Of a stretch of DNA of 64,000 nucleotides, positions 51,901-63,153 are shown in pieces. The notes beneath the pieces were generated by a model. The model was not told where the DNA came from. It made no database searches and saw only the letters and a program-made list of their open reading frames with translations. The DNA is from Mermis nigrescens. Its lineage: Eukaryota > Nematoda > Enoplea > Mermithida > Mermithidae. The position numbers and the translations under genes were made by a program. The DNA lies in the NCBI GenBank assembly GCA_036768485.1, contig JAVLUZ010000273.1, positions 4,321,391-4,385,390 on the forward strand. The letters run 5' to 3'. Numbering within the stretch: position 1 is the first letter of the stretch; each line of letters begins with the position of its first letter.

Positions 51901-54900
51901 TGTTTCCATATATATTTTACGACTTTAGAGAAAAAATAAGTTACCGTGAGGCTCTAGAATGAAGCTTATTATATAGTGTAAACTTTACACTAGCATCGAG
52001 TGTAAAGAAAATTTTAGTCGGATTTGTAAATTCGATATTACTCGGATATTACGATCGACATTCATGAAAAAATTACGTCTCCATAACGGTTTAATGACAA
52101 ATAGACACAGATGTAAACCACTTTACATCACTGTTGAGTGTAAACAAACGCGCCCAGCTGACGTCCCTTATTTGTTTCCATGTAAATTTTCAGATTTCGG
52201 CAAAAAATTTAGGTTTTTGCAAAGCTCTAGAACGAAGATAAACCACTTTACATCACTGTTGAGTGTAAACAAACGCGCCCAGCTGACGTCTCTTATTTGA
52301 TTCCATGTAAATTTTCAGACTTCGGCAAAAAATTCAGGTTTTCGCAAAGCTCTAGAACGAAGATTAATTAGCAGTGTAAACTTTACACAATTGTCCTTGT
52401 GTAAAGAGGATTTTATTCCGATTTGTAAATCTGATATTACTCGGATATTATTATCAACATTTATGAAAAAATTGCATGTCTACAATGGTCTGAGGACAAA
52501 TAAACAATGAGTGTAAACTACATTACATCACTGTTGGATGTAAACAAACGCGCCTACGTGACGTCTCACATTTGATTCTTTGAAAATTTCTAGACTCCAG
52601 GGAAAAATTAGGTTTCTGGAATGCTCAAAAATGAAGATAAATACATATGTAGTGTAAACTTCATGTAAACACCTAGTGTAAAGAAGATTTTGGTCAGATT
52701 CGTAATTTTGATATTGTTCCGATATAACGATTAATATTTATGAAAAAAATTAAGTCTCCATAATGTCCTATGGGCTAACTAACAATAGGTGTAAACCACT
52801 TTACAACACTGTGGAGTGTAAACATATGCGCCAGACTGGCATATCAAATTTGGTTCCTGGTCCATTTCTAGACTTGATAATCGTGTCCCTGACTCATAAG
52901 CGGAGAAGCAGGCAGAAAAAACAAGACAGAAACGCATTTTAAACACCAAATTTTTGACTTTACACTCGCTAAATATTAATGTATAGACAATTTGCTTTGA
53001 CATGCACCCGATATAAAGCACTTTATTTTTATTCTATTGGACTTATCCCGACTTCTGGACGGAGAAAGTGGCGAACAAAAAACGCAACAAAAACGTATTT
53101 TCCATCATTTAGAACACTGTAAACTTTAAAATTCCGTACCGAACTCCCCATTGAGTTTAAAGAAATTCGGTTTGGTACAATTTGTAGCTTTTAAATCGCA
53201 GTACATTCCTGTGTGCCAAAATTCTCTTGCAAAAATTAGTTGGTATGATTTATTAATCAAAATTCGTAAAAAACGTGTTTTTTCGCCCATTTTTTACCTC
53301 TGATTTCGAACTTTACACCCCCATAAATAACTCAATATTGCGTTTTTTTAAATGCAGTTTGCTGGGATGTGTAGCCCCTGAGAGGCACTTTATTACTGCT
53401 GTATTCAATTTACCCTGACTCATGAGCAAAAAAATTTGGCAGAGAAATCTTACTTAAAATCAGTTTTTTACACCATCCACTAGAGTGTAAACTTCAAACT
53501 CCAGGATCTAACTCACCATAGAGCGTAGAAGAATTTGCTTATATGCAGAATGTAGCCCTTTATCCGCTCTACATTTCTGTCAGAAAACATTTCGAAAAAC
53601 TCATAACCGGAGTTAGTATCAGACATAAGTAGGTTGAAAACTCGACCAAAAAGTGCTTTTTCACCCCCAGATTTTCGCACTCTTTACACTGCCATTCGAT
53701 AACTAATGCGGATTTCAAAAAACAAAAAAAGGGCCATCTGTAAAATTCATCCCTCTATTATCCTATGCTGTTCAATTTTTCGAGTCATCAATACTCAGTT
53801 GTCCACATGCCGCATTATAAATGTCCCGAAATTTGTCCTATGTTATAACGTTACACAAAAACTTTACACTTTCTTTACACAGTCAGTTTTGAGTTTCAAG
53901 AAAAACAAAAAACACAGGCAGCAAATTTTTTTATTATCTTTCTTTTAAAAAAACCGCACCTTCCAGAAGTGTCCCGTTATAGCTGTAGGGGGTGCACAGG
54001 TGTTAGGGGTACCCAAGTATATTATAGGTACGCGCTAACGCGCTACCTATGATAAAAGTTCTATTTTTTGCGTGCGATTTCTCGCTTTGAGTCAATATTT
54101 AAGTAATTTTTCTAAAGTATGCATACGTAGAAAAATTCATTTTTTGTGAAGAAGAAAATGCAGCGCTTTCAAAAATTTACACTTTCATTATGTTATAATT
54201 ACTTGTAAATGCATTGGATAGCAAAGGTCGAGAATAGCACCAATAATTCGATTTGATTAGCTAAAGCAATAATCTCGAGAAAAATTTGATTTTTATCCGT
54301 GTTCATATACTATTTCACCCTGCTGCTTCGTTTAATTTTCTTTTGCCTGCGTAGTCTCTAGTCTAGAACAAGATAAGCTGTCTGGATAAATTGAAAATGG
54401 AAAAATTCAGCGCACGTTATTACTCGTACTACCTTTAGCAATATTAATCAGCTGATAATCTTAGATGTACATCGTGCGATAAAATTAAGTTCGATTCGGT
54501 TTATGGAATGTCTTCAGAATGTATGATTGGGTTTATTACCACACGTTGGCGTGAAGAAGGTTGAACTAATAGGTGGGCGGCACCAAAATTCAGGGGGTGC
54601 AATATTTTTCAACGGTTTAAAAATAGCCTTAAAAATGGTGGTATAGCGAAAAAATACCATTTTTCAACGTTTCTCATCGAGCACTATCCATTGTCATCAA
54701 AAAATTGCTAAAAAAACGGAAAAAATTTTAAAAATCGAATTCTAGGGGCATTTTGGTTTCTGGGGGGGTATTTTGGTTTCTCGGGGCTGTATACCCCGCC
54801 CGAACCATCTTCCACGCCCAGGTGTGGTTTTACCCCTCCGAAAATGGAAAGATCCCGCAGATTACTGTAGACCACAGAATTCTATTTTTAATGACATTTT

Positions 54901-56559
54901 TGGCGATTTTACACAAGTAGACCCCCAGAATTTACTTGCTGCCCATGTTTGACACATTTCTTGAGATAATGATTCTTAACACAAAATCTATTTTGAAATT
55001 GATTTTGTTGTTTCGGAATGAAGTGATGAAAAACGCTGTTGCGCAGGGTGGCCTAGCTCAAGTTTGTTATTCGGTCAGTTGTCCAATACAAGTAACTAAA
55101 GAAGAATGGTACAACATATTGAAATTGCGTCCTTTTCACGCTCTACTTCACTGCGACGGTTGTACCGACAAAGAAATTCGAAATTTCGCTTTGAACATGC
55201 GCTCTCCTGTGTTTTTCGAAGAACGCATCATCATCTTACTTTTGATGCCAAAGTAAGCAACTTATCTTTTATATCGAATGAGAAATCTTCGTAATAAGGT
55301 ACATTTACAAAATACAAAACGAAAAGTTAAATGAAGAAAGACACATATGATTAGCTTTGAAATGAATGCAGGCTGTTCAGGCAATTTAGTTGTTCATTTA
55401 GCTGCAGGCGCCTAATGTTCAGACATTTAGTTGAAGTATCTGATGGATCTTGTCGAGCTTAATTGAGAATTTCAAGAATGTAAATAAGGGAGGAAGAGGG
55501 CCTCTGTTTCAATTATCTTCACAATCTTACACTTGAAAATCTGAAATGTAGCGTTTCAGTTTTGAATTCAAATAAGCGGATATAAAAATATTAAATTTCA
55601 GCCTTTCAAAGGTGAGATAGCCGCAAAAACGCTGCAAGTGCTAAAATGATCCAAAAACTACGTCCATCCATTATGTTCGCATTTCGAGCTTCTATGCAAA
55701 TGATTTTTAATTTTTGTCCATATTTCAGTCACTTCCTCTTCTGTCTGCTCTTCATACCCCAATGCCCTTGCTGCATACATGTTTATCGGTGAGTCTCTAG
55801 CATACCTGAGCGTGGGGGTTTTGGGGTATGCAGCCCCCAGCAACCAAAGTACCCCCCAGAATTCAATTTTTGAATTTTTTTTAAACAATTTTCTGATGCC
55901 GATGTATTATATTGCTCGATGAGAAACATTTTTAAGACCATTTTTTTACCTTTGAAAACCTTGCAGCTCCCCAGAATTTTCGTGCCGCTCACCTATGGTC
56001 TCTAGCAGTAATCATTAGCACTTAATCTTTATCCTGCACAGTTTATGTTTGAATACGCATTGAGATTGCATATTTGTTGCCACTTACGCAAAGATTAGTG
56101 AATAATTTTTTTCACTCAGTCCTTCATTCAGCCACAGAATTTGTCAAATCATTGAATGAGGAGTCTTCAGAAAGTTTTCATCACTGCTTCAGTTTCGACT
56201 GAGTGATCAGTCACCGAATTTTTTGTGATTAGCTTTGTGCTGCAATAAAAATTTTTTACATTTAAAATTGGTACTTCTAAATCAGATTGTCTGGACATGA
56301 CCAAACGCACATGATGGAAGAGTCTAAAGATACTGGGCGAAAAAGAGCCAACACGATTCCATCATCGAGTAGCTCAAGTAGCACAAGTAACAAAGAAGAA
56401 CTTGTATTGACCCGTTGTGGCACTTTGCCCTTCAAATTAACAGCAGCTAAACACAAGGAAGACGTCGCTGCCGCTAAAACCGTTGTCAATGAATGCATTA
56501 AAGCCAAAGCTTTGTTTAGATCATCGGAAACTTCAAAAAGTCATCATGATGATTGGTGA
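37462..56559 (+). CDS. Gene 2: methyltransferase-fold protein, 4 exons (333 aa)
   Basis: Join 37462-37687, 49446-49741, 55047-55252 and 56286-56559, GT-AG introns in phases 1, 0 and 2, as in gene 1. Intron lengths are 11758, 5305 and 1033 bp. The protein follows gene 1 throughout: LDFSNDH at the degenerate motif I, FDLIVVSDIIHE at strand 4, RILFWMRPKNPPLPMP at strand 5, TPSRNE, YSVSCPI, NILKLRP, HCDGCTDKEI and a final IIILLL strand. Hand-counted identity is about 44% in exon 2 and 61% in exon 3; exon 4 is divergent. A class I methyltransferase fold is inferred; the lack of the Gly-rich loop in both copies argues against ordinary SAM binding. The frame is intact in all exons despite the TE load in the introns, which suggests selection for function. 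Confidence 0.6.
38938..39104. mobile_element. TA-flanked MITE, AGTCTGTTTCACATAACTT family, third copy
   Basis: It runs from CAGTCTGTTTCACATAACTC to TGTTATGTGAAACAGACTAT, with an interior matching the copies at 26387 and 27069. Confidence 0.7.
39228..39451. mobile_element. MITE with CGGTTTCTATAAG ends
   Basis: Left CGGTTTCTATAAGTTGTGGCTTGAGCC-type and right complementary ends (GGCTTGAGCCACACTTTATAGAAACCGG-type; positions 39424-39451) form a TIR of about 27 bp. Internal copies of GCCTGGCTTAAGCC add further dyads. No protein is encoded. Confidence 0.6.
39910..39960. repeat. (AT)n microsatellite
   Basis: About 25 uninterrupted AT units. Confidence 0.95.
40193..40400 (+). mobile_element. MITE copy, GGGCGGCACCAAA family
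   Basis: It starts TCATGGGCAGCACCAAAATT and contains the family core GAGCACTATCCATTGGCAT. The right end is degraded (CTACGCACAGGTGTG). Confidence 0.45.
40857..41249. mobile_element. Solo inverted CTAG unit
   Basis: This 393-bp unit starts A|CTAGCAAGAAAAATGC and ends GCATTTTTCCTTGCTAG|T. Both ends are inverted copies of the composite 3' terminus with its hairpin. Unlike the other copies it is not attached to composite 5' sequence, so the unit may be mobile on its own. Confidence 0.6.
41840..42867 (-). mobile_element. Composite fragment C9, 5' part
   Basis: Read on the minus strand it starts A|TCATCGGTCGCGCGATAGCGC at 42867 and follows the 5' part of C1 and C8 (AACCGCACC..., then GTGTAAA-rich sequence). 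It fades near 41840. No 3' terminal unit is attached. Confidence 0.5.
43347..43536. mobile_element. 190-bp hAT MITE, TSD CTTGCATG
   Basis: The termini CAGGGGCGGATTTAG and CTGGATCCGCCACTG are flanked by perfect 8-bp duplications CTTGCATG (43339-43346 and 43537-43544). Subterminal G and C runs flank a short AT-rich core. Same length and core as the copy at 47256. Confidence 0.85.
43857..46875 (+). mobile_element. Helitron-like composite C5
   Basis: This is the cleanest full copy (3019 bp). It has 5' A|TCATAGGTAGCGCG, a body near-identical to C4, a dyad array at about 45100-46060, a terminal inverted unit at 46274-46875, and 3' GCTAG|T. It inserted into C10 exactly between A and T with no target duplication, as read by comparing the flanks with the uninterrupted arm of C10. 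There is no Rep/helicase coding capacity. Confidence 0.7.
47067..47138 (+). pseudogene. tRNA-Glu-like pseudogene or SINE head
   Basis: TGGCCTAGCGGT (47076-47087) fits the pol III A box at 11 of 12 positions and GTTCGACTC (47120-47128) fits the B box, about 32 nt apart. ACTTCACAG between them resembles the anticodon region of tRNA-Glu (TTC). The acceptor stem does not close (TTCCCCA has no partner), and the T stem pairs only with a shortened loop, so a functional tRNA is unlikely. Confidence 0.5.
47256..47445. mobile_element. 190-bp hAT MITE, TSD GCTATAGC
   Basis: It starts CAGTGGCGGATCTAGG and ends AAATCCGCCCCTG, with perfect 8-bp duplications GCTATAGC (47248-47255 and 47446-47453). In reverse it matches the copy at 43347. 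Confidence 0.85.
49446..49741 (+). CDS. Gene 2 exon 2
   Basis: This 296-nt exon, identical in length and phases to gene 1 exon 2, lies between acceptor TTCCTACAG and donor GTTAGT. It encodes strand 4 (KFDLIVVSDIIHE), strand 5 (RILFWMRPKNPPLP) and the TPSRNE helix. It is the only coding sequence between the inverted composites C5 and C6. Confidence 0.75.
50695..54052 (-). mobile_element. Helitron-like composite C6
   Basis: On the minus strand it starts A|TCATAGGTAGCGCG (54052) and ends GCTAG|T (50695-50698). It is near-identical to C4 and C5 in reverse orientation and retains the empty site for the TRIM found in C4. Length is 3358 bp. No transposase is encoded. Confidence 0.7.
54571..54835 (+). 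mobile_element. MITE copy, GGGCGGCACCAAA family
   Basis: It begins AATAGGTGGGCGGCACCAAA, contains GAGCACTATCCATTGTCAT and ends CCACGCCCAGGTGTGG. It lies about 210 bp upstream of gene 2 exon 3. Confidence 0.55.
55047..55252 (+). CDS. Gene 2 exon 3
   Basis: This 206-nt exon, with the same length and phases as gene 1 exon 3, is followed by donor GTAAGC. It encodes YSVSCPI, NILKLRP, the CxxC pair in HCDGCTDKEI and the last strand. As in gene 1, retention of the next intron would give an immediate in-frame TAA. Confidence 0.7.
55805..55997 (-). mobile_element. MITE copy, GGGCGGCACCAAA family, in gene 2 intron 3
   Basis: It runs from GAGCGTGGGGGTTTTGGGG to CCGCTCACCTATGG, with a shortened core. 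Divergent copy. Confidence 0.45.
56286..56559 (+). CDS. Gene 2 exon 4 (Ser-rich tail)
   Basis: Acceptor TTCTAAATCAG is followed by A-TTG-TCT, completing the split Lys codon (AA|A). It runs 90 residues to TGA. It carries a run of serines and a basic, hydrophilic sequence that is probably disordered. It shares only position, phase and general character with exon 4 of gene 1. There is no ATG at the exon start, which favours a spliced exon over a separate gene, though an internal ATG at 56311 exists. Confidence 0.5.
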
Positions 56560-56731
56560 TTTCTAGTCCGTAAATTTTCAGTGTTAAAACAGTTGTTAAA
56601 CTGAAACGCAATTCAATTATATGTTTATTATGGTAAATGCTTTCTCACGCAAAATTCAATTATTCCTACTGAGAGGAAGTGCTAGAATGCTTTTTTCTTG
56701 AAAGGTATACCTATACATATGTATGTAATTA

Positions 56732-59572
56732 TAAGCAAAGAAAAATGCTCCGATGGAACAAAAAAGATGAATATACACGGAATTGTGGATTATTAAGGAT
56801 GTAAAAGGAGGGGACTTGGAAAAAGCTACCTAAAGTCGCAAAATCTGCTAAAAATCACACTTCCTCTAAGCAACGCAAAAAATCGAAGTATATTCTGCGG
56901 CCAACAGATTAAAATAAATATTTAATCATAAAAATGATTGAAAAAGCAGCACGTAAGCTATGCAGTAGCTATGGGAAATGACATTGAGTAAACTAACAGT
57001 CTTTCTAAGCCAATTGAATGAAATAGCAAACATCGATGCATCCAAGACAATTGGAGAAATTGTTGGTTTAAAACAGTAGGAAACGCGTAAGTTGAGTTGA
57101 AACAGACTAAATATAGGTACACTAGCATGCCCGTAACGATTGTGTGCACTAATCACTCGGCCCCTGCTTTGCTTGCTATAATGCTCATAACAAAATAAAA
57201 CAACTTTAAATACAACACCACTTAGTTTTCTATAAATCAGGATACGAAGCTAGTCAGCGTTGCTACTTGCCAGCAATTTAAAAAAAGTACACATTATAGA
57301 TTTCGTTTATACACTCTTATTTGAAACTTTTAAAATTATTTAAAAAAGACACTTTTTAAGAGGCCACAGAATATACTTCGATTTTTTTGCGTTGTTTAGA
57401 GAGAGTGTGATTTTTAGAAGATTTTGCGACTTTAGGTAGCTTTTTCCTAGTCCCCCATTTTACATCCTTAATAATCCACAATTCCAAGTATATTCATCTT
57501 TTTTGTTCCAACGGAGCATTTTTCTTTGCTAGTACCCTACTTTTAATTAGCATGATTTGAGTACATCAGTCAGTAAACACATACAGTAACATGCCACAAT
57601 AATGACAGCAGTCCAAGAACGCGGAAAACAATATTGTTCTTAACATCAGCATTATCCTTTTTAAACAATACAACCATACATTATTTGAACAGATCAAAGT
57701 TTTTCAGCATAAACTTCACGCAAATATCAAGTGTGAGGAACACTAACGCTCAGATTTGGAAGTAAAATAAATTTGTAGTATAAACTACATATTAACAACA
57801 AATGAATAGTGCAAACTTTACACAACTACTAGGTGTAGAAAAAACTAACAGTCGGATTCCAAATTCTGATTTTACGTATAACATTTTGAAAAAAATTAAG
57901 CTTTCTGCAAGGCTTAAGAACTAAAGTTAATATGCAGTGTAAACTTTAGACAATCACAGATTGTAAGGAAGATTCTCGTCGGATTCGTAATTCTAATATT
58001 ACTCTGATATTACGATTAAGCTTTATGCAAAAATCGAGTCTCCACAATAATCCGAGAACAAATAAACATCAGTTGTAAACTACTTTACAACACTATTGAG
58101 TGTAAGCAAACGCGCTCAACTGGCGTCTTACATTTGATTCCTGGTACATTTTTAGACTTTAGAAAAACTCAAGCTTCTGCAAAGCTCTAGAATTAACGTT
58201 AATATGCAGTGTAAACTTTACACAACCACAGAGTGTAAAGAATATTTCAGTCAGATTCGTAATTCTGATATTACTCTGATATTACGATCAACATTTATGA
58301 AAAAATTAAGTCTTCATAATGGCCCGAGGACAAATAAATATCAGATATAAACCACTTTACACCAATGTTGAGTGCAAACAGACTGGCGTATCACATTTGG
58401 TTTCTGGTTCATTTTCAGACTTGTGTTTATGTCCAGACTCATAAACCAGAACTTGGAAGAAAAAACAAGACAGAAACACGTTTTACTCCCCCATTTTTTG
58501 ACTTTATACCTCCCTAAAAAGCTAAATTCGCTGTGACGCGTACCTCTTGGAAAGTACTTTATTTTTATCCTATTCGACCTCGTCCGACTTCTGAACAGAG
58601 AAAATGGCGAACAAAAAAATGGACAAACACGTATTTTCCAATATCCACCACATTGTAAACTTTAAAAATCTGAACTTAACGCCCCATTGAGTGTAAATAA
58701 ATTCGGTTCGGGCCAGTTTGTAGCCCTTTGATTGTGGTACGTTTGTATGTGCCAAACTTATGTTTCGCAAAATATTTGATATGATTTACCAATCAAAATA
58801 CGGAAAAACCCGTTTTTTCGCCCATTTTACACCTCAGATTTCAAACTTTACACCCCCATAAACAACTCAAAATTACATTTTAAACGCAGCTTGCTTCGAC
58901 GTGTAGCCCTTAAAAGTTACTTTATTTATATTTTATTCAATCCATCACAACTCATGAAACTAAAAGTTGGCAGAGAAATCTTGGACAAAATCTGTTTTTT
59001 ACTCATCCACTAAAGTGTAAAGTTTAAACCCCTATGTACTAACTGCGTATTAATTGTAGAAAAGTTTGCTGGTAAGCGCAAGATAGCCCTTGATCAGTAG
59101 CACATTTGTGTCAGAAAAAATGTTTTAAAACTCATATCCGGAGTTGTTGGCAGACATAAACAAGTCGAAAACTCGACCAAAATGTGTCTTTTCACCCCCA
59201 GATTTTCGCACTCTTTACACTCCCATTCGAGAACTGATGGCAAAATTAGAAAAAAAATCATCTGCAGAATTCCTTCTTCTACAAACCTATGCCATTGAAT
59301 TGTTTGAAGAGTCAATAATGAGTTGTCCACAAGCCCGGTAAAAAAACCCCAAAATTCGCTATATGTTTTAACGTTACGCCAAAACTTTACACCTTCTTTA
59401 CACAGTCAGTTTTGGATGTAAAAAAACAAGAAAAAAGGCAGCAAATTTTTCTATTATCTTTTTTCAAAAAAACCGAACCTCCCAGATGTGTACCGTTATA
59501 GCTGTAGGGGGGCGCAGAAGTTTTGGGGGTACCCAAGTATTTTATAGGTACGCGCTTACGCGCTACCTATGA
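56732..59572 (-). mobile_element. Helitron-like composite C7
   Basis: On the minus strand it starts A|TCATAGGTAGCGCG at 59572 and ends in the terminal inverted unit (56732-57533), whose last CTAG is mutated. The dyad array lies at about 57750-58330. It begins 170 bp after the stop codon of gene 2, so it may overlap the 3' UTR. Confidence 0.6.
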
Positions 59573-59639
59573 TTAAATACTGACCCTAAAGTAAAATTGT
59601 AAACATAAAAACATAAATTTGGAGTTTTACAAAACGATA

Positions 59640-60990
59640 AACGGAAAAGCCAGCGGATTATTTAATCTAAATAGTTGAATAAGTCAAATGAAGGGCATGG
59701 TTTTGCCAAAAGAATTAAAAAATGAAAAAGTCAGTATTCAGAAGATTTGAACCCATTCTTCTTCTTTTAAATCCGTTGCGAGAACGGATACGTCAGCCAC
59801 TTGCGCGAACTCAACATATCGTCGGATTTTAATACTTAGTCACTCATGATTTCGCTGTATTGTGGACAATAGATAAAAATCTGAAATCATTTCCCTACTT
59901 CCAAACAACATCCTATACTTATTACGCTGTAGGTTTTTAACATGGCGACATATAGGAACATATGAATAGGTGCCTGTCTATCGAAACAATGCACATTAAC
60001 CGAGTCTCGCAGCGAAGATTTTAGCTTGATTATACTATTTTGAAAAATATTAATCATTCTCACTGAAGTTTAAGAATAGAGCATTTATGATAATAAAAAT
60101 AATTATTTATTAAAGACGAGTCAAAAGCCTCTAAATTAAGAAAAATCTGATCAAACAATATGCAATACGGAGTTATATATCGGCATTAGAAAATAGATGT
60201 ATTATTCAAAGTTAACCTCTTCATACCTCAACAAACACTGGCTGTAGAAAAGTTTAAAGGTCAGATTCGTTATTCTGACCTTACGGAGAACATTTTTTTT
60301 AAAATTCATCATCCACGACGCTCTGGGCGGAAAAAAATTTTTCAGTGTAAAGTTTACATCTGCACTAATAACGCAATTTTGATTGTAAAGAAACAAAATA
60401 AATTTTGACGTGTAGCACTTAGGACGACACATTTTAAAGATAATTACCACGTTCTGTCTACTAAGTGGAGAATATGGCAGGAAAAAAATATTTTTTTTGT
60501 CCCAGACTGTTTAAAATAAATCGCCTCTGAATTTGAAAATATTACTTTTTCGAAAAAATAAAAAAAGACTCCTAGATTTTATAACTGTTTACCTTTTGAA
60601 ACCAATCACACTGCATAGAATGTAAAACTGAGTTAGATATGCTTCGTCACGTGAAAACAGTAAAATATCGTCTACTTTACACTCCTGTGCAAATACTAAT
60701 GAGTGTAAAGAAATTTTAAGACCAGATTCGTAACTTACTAATCAGGAAAAACATTTTTTTAAAATCGGCCCTCCGCCGATCATTTGAATTTTTGGTGTAA
60801 AATTTACACACTCACGACTAGCTCGGTATCGAATGTAAACAAGAAAAAAATAGGGGTCCTGAGTTTTTTTATTATCTACCTTTTAAAAAAACCGCACCTC
60901 CCAGATGTGTGCCCTTATAGCTGTGAGTGGGGGACATATGTTGGGGGTACCCAAGTATATTATAGGTACGCGCTAACGCGCTACCTACGA
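59640..60990 (-). mobile_element. Composite fragment C8, 5' part
   Basis: On the minus strand it starts A|TCGTAGGTAGCGCGTTAGCGCG at 60990 and follows C1 from 1049 to about 1920 in the same order, including AAGACGAGTCAAAAGCCTC-type sequence. It abuts C7 at its 3' side. Confidence 0.5.
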
Positions 60991-61319
60991 TAAAATGATT
61001 TTTTCTTGGAAAAGCTGACCACAGTTGAAATGAATACAGGTTATTCAGTACAACGCGAAATATTTCGACTGAACTATTCATGAACAAATATTACTTCTCT
61101 GAGCATCTATTATAGTTATTTTGTTCAGAAGACCCAAGGTAGAAATTAGGTCACCTACAAGCGCCTCAATTTTCACGATAAACTCAGCAAATTTTCTTTG
61201 CTTTCGTAATCAGGCATACATTTGCACGAGAGGATTCGCTTGTCTATAGTCTGTCCTATTCTCAACGGTCCGTTTTTGCTCGCTCTACGACTTATTAGTG
61301 TAGCAGAATACTTTATGGG

Positions 61320-62958
61320 TACCGTCTCAACACTTCCCACTGTCTCAACATTCCCACTGTCTCAACATTCCCACTGTCGCAATGCTAAACGGGACCATAT
61401 ATGAGCATGAAGCGTCTGGGTGGGTCTAGAGACCCCTCTCGCCCAAGAATCTGGCGAACTTCCTAGAATTATTATCATTGATACTTTTTGGGACTTGATC
61501 CCGTCTGGAGCCCCATAATTTTTACGCTGCCCATGCATGAACGGTAAATTTCACTTAAGAACGATAAGATTTACAACCTTGCACATATTCCAGTTCAGAT
61601 TTAGGATTTTAAATATCACTTAATGGTGATAAGATCTACGACCTTGCACATATTCTACTTCAACGGATTTAGGATTTTACTAACACGGATGCCACATGCC
61701 ACTGTTTCGCAATTTCAATGGCGAAGCTATGGTAATTAGTTAGCAAGATTTAATGTCATCAAAAAATACATTAAGATGCAGGTATCGCGAAATGCGTTTC
61801 ATTTTTATCAACATGCGTGATGATAACAACGCTATATCCATTAACAGTTTAACCAAGAAGATATATTAAGTGAATTCAACCAAAGAAGCGATAAGAAGTA
61901 GCTTTTACTCATTGATATATCATACAAAAAAGCGTTTAAATTTTTTTATGTGAAAACTGTTCTCTCAGATGCATTATGCCTAATTTTGATATCATACAAA
62001 GTATGTATGTTATTGTATTTCGTGGACATCAGCTAATCATTAGTTTTTTGAGGAAGATTCATGGTGTACAATTATGCGTCAGGACCAGCCAACTTCAGGC
62101 AGAAGCTCCAGCCCGTCCACGGGATCCTCGTTATGTCGCTGTGGACAATGGAATAGTGCGTGCCAAAGAAAATTTTGCACGCGAAATCATCGGGGTCCAG
62201 CCTGAACAGCTGATTGAAAATGCACGCGGTTATTTGAATCACTTAATATATCTTCTTGGTTAAACCGTTAATGGATATAGCGTTGTTTATCATCACGCAT
62301 GTTGATAAAAATGAAACGCATTTCGCGATACCTGCATCTTAATGTATTTTTTGATGACATTAAATCTTGCTAACTAATTACCATAGCTTCGCCATTGAAA
62401 TTGCGAAACAGTGGCATGTGGCATCCGTGTCAGTAAAATCCTAAATCCGAAGTAGAATATGTGCAAGGTCATAGATCTTATCACCATTAAGTGATATTTA
62501 AAATCCTAAATCTGAACTGGAATATGTGCAAGGTTGTAAATCTTATCGCCCTTAAGTGAAATTTACCGTTCATGCATGGGCAGCGTAAAAATTATGGGGC
62601 TCCAGACGGGATCAAGTCCCAAAAAGTATCAATGATAACAATTCTAGGAAGTTCGCCAGATTCTTGGGCGAGAGGGGGTCTCTAGACCCCACCCAGACGC
62701 TTCATGCTCATATATGGTCCCGTTTAGCATTGCGACAGTGGGAATGTTGAGACAGTGGGAGTGTTGAGAATTCGAGTGGGAGTGTTGAGACAGTGGGAAT
62801 GTTGAGAATTCGAGTGGGAGTGTTGAGACAGTGGGAATGTTGAGACAGTGGGAATGTTGAGACAGTGGGAGTGTTGAGAATTCGAGTGGGAGTGTTGAGA
62901 CGGTGGGAATGTTGAGACAGTGGGAATGTTGAGACGGTGGGAGTGTTGAGGCACAATC
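61320..62958. mobile_element. Foldback-type element 2, TSD ACTTTATGGG
   Basis: Long inverted arms (61320-61873 and 62238-62958) enclose a 364-bp loop. The outer part of the arms is made of short tandem units around GTGTTGAGACAGTGGGAAT, three at left and about twelve at right. ACTTTATGGG flanks both sides (61310-61319 and 62959-62968). Drosophila Foldback elements make 9-bp duplications, so this fits the Foldback or Galileo group of the P superfamily. No transposase is visible. Confidence 0.75.
62735..62950. repeat. GTGTTGAGACAGTGGGA tandem array
   Basis: About twelve units alternate between GTTGAGACAGTGGGAAT and GTTGAGAATTCGAGTGGGAGT forms. The array is much longer than the matching left arm (61325-61380), so the two arms have diverged in copy number. 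Confidence 0.85.
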
Positions 62959-63153
62959 ACTTTATGGGCTAGGTTTCTGCGGTAGTCTATTAGCTGCACG
63001 ACATAATTAACAAAGCACATTAAACATCAATAATAAGAGTTTAAAACAACCAGCCGCTATGAGAGCATAACTGAAGATGCCAGTTGTACAGTGAAAATGT
63101 GTTACGGTTATAAGGCTCTAGCAAAAAATGGGCCATTTGGAATGGAACGGACT

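Larger units (their letters stand above)
49742..55046 (+). other. Gene 2 intron 2, 5.3 kb
   Basis: It runs from donor GTTAGT to acceptor GTTGCGCAG. It holds about 950 bp of unassigned AT-rich DNA, then composite C6, then a MITE of the GGGCGGCACCAAA family. No other exon is seen. Confidence 0.6.
61247..63153. mobile_element. MITE with AGTCTGTCCTATTC ends, interrupted
   Basis: The left ATAGTCTGTCCTATTCTC and right GGGCCATTTGGAATGGAACGGACT are the same pair of ends as 14055-14299. Foldback element 2 sits inside. Confidence 0.45.

Noticed and set aside
62708..63020. Minus-strand frames rich in LNTPTVSTFPLSQHSH
   Set aside because: They translate the Foldback 2 tandem array and have no independent support.
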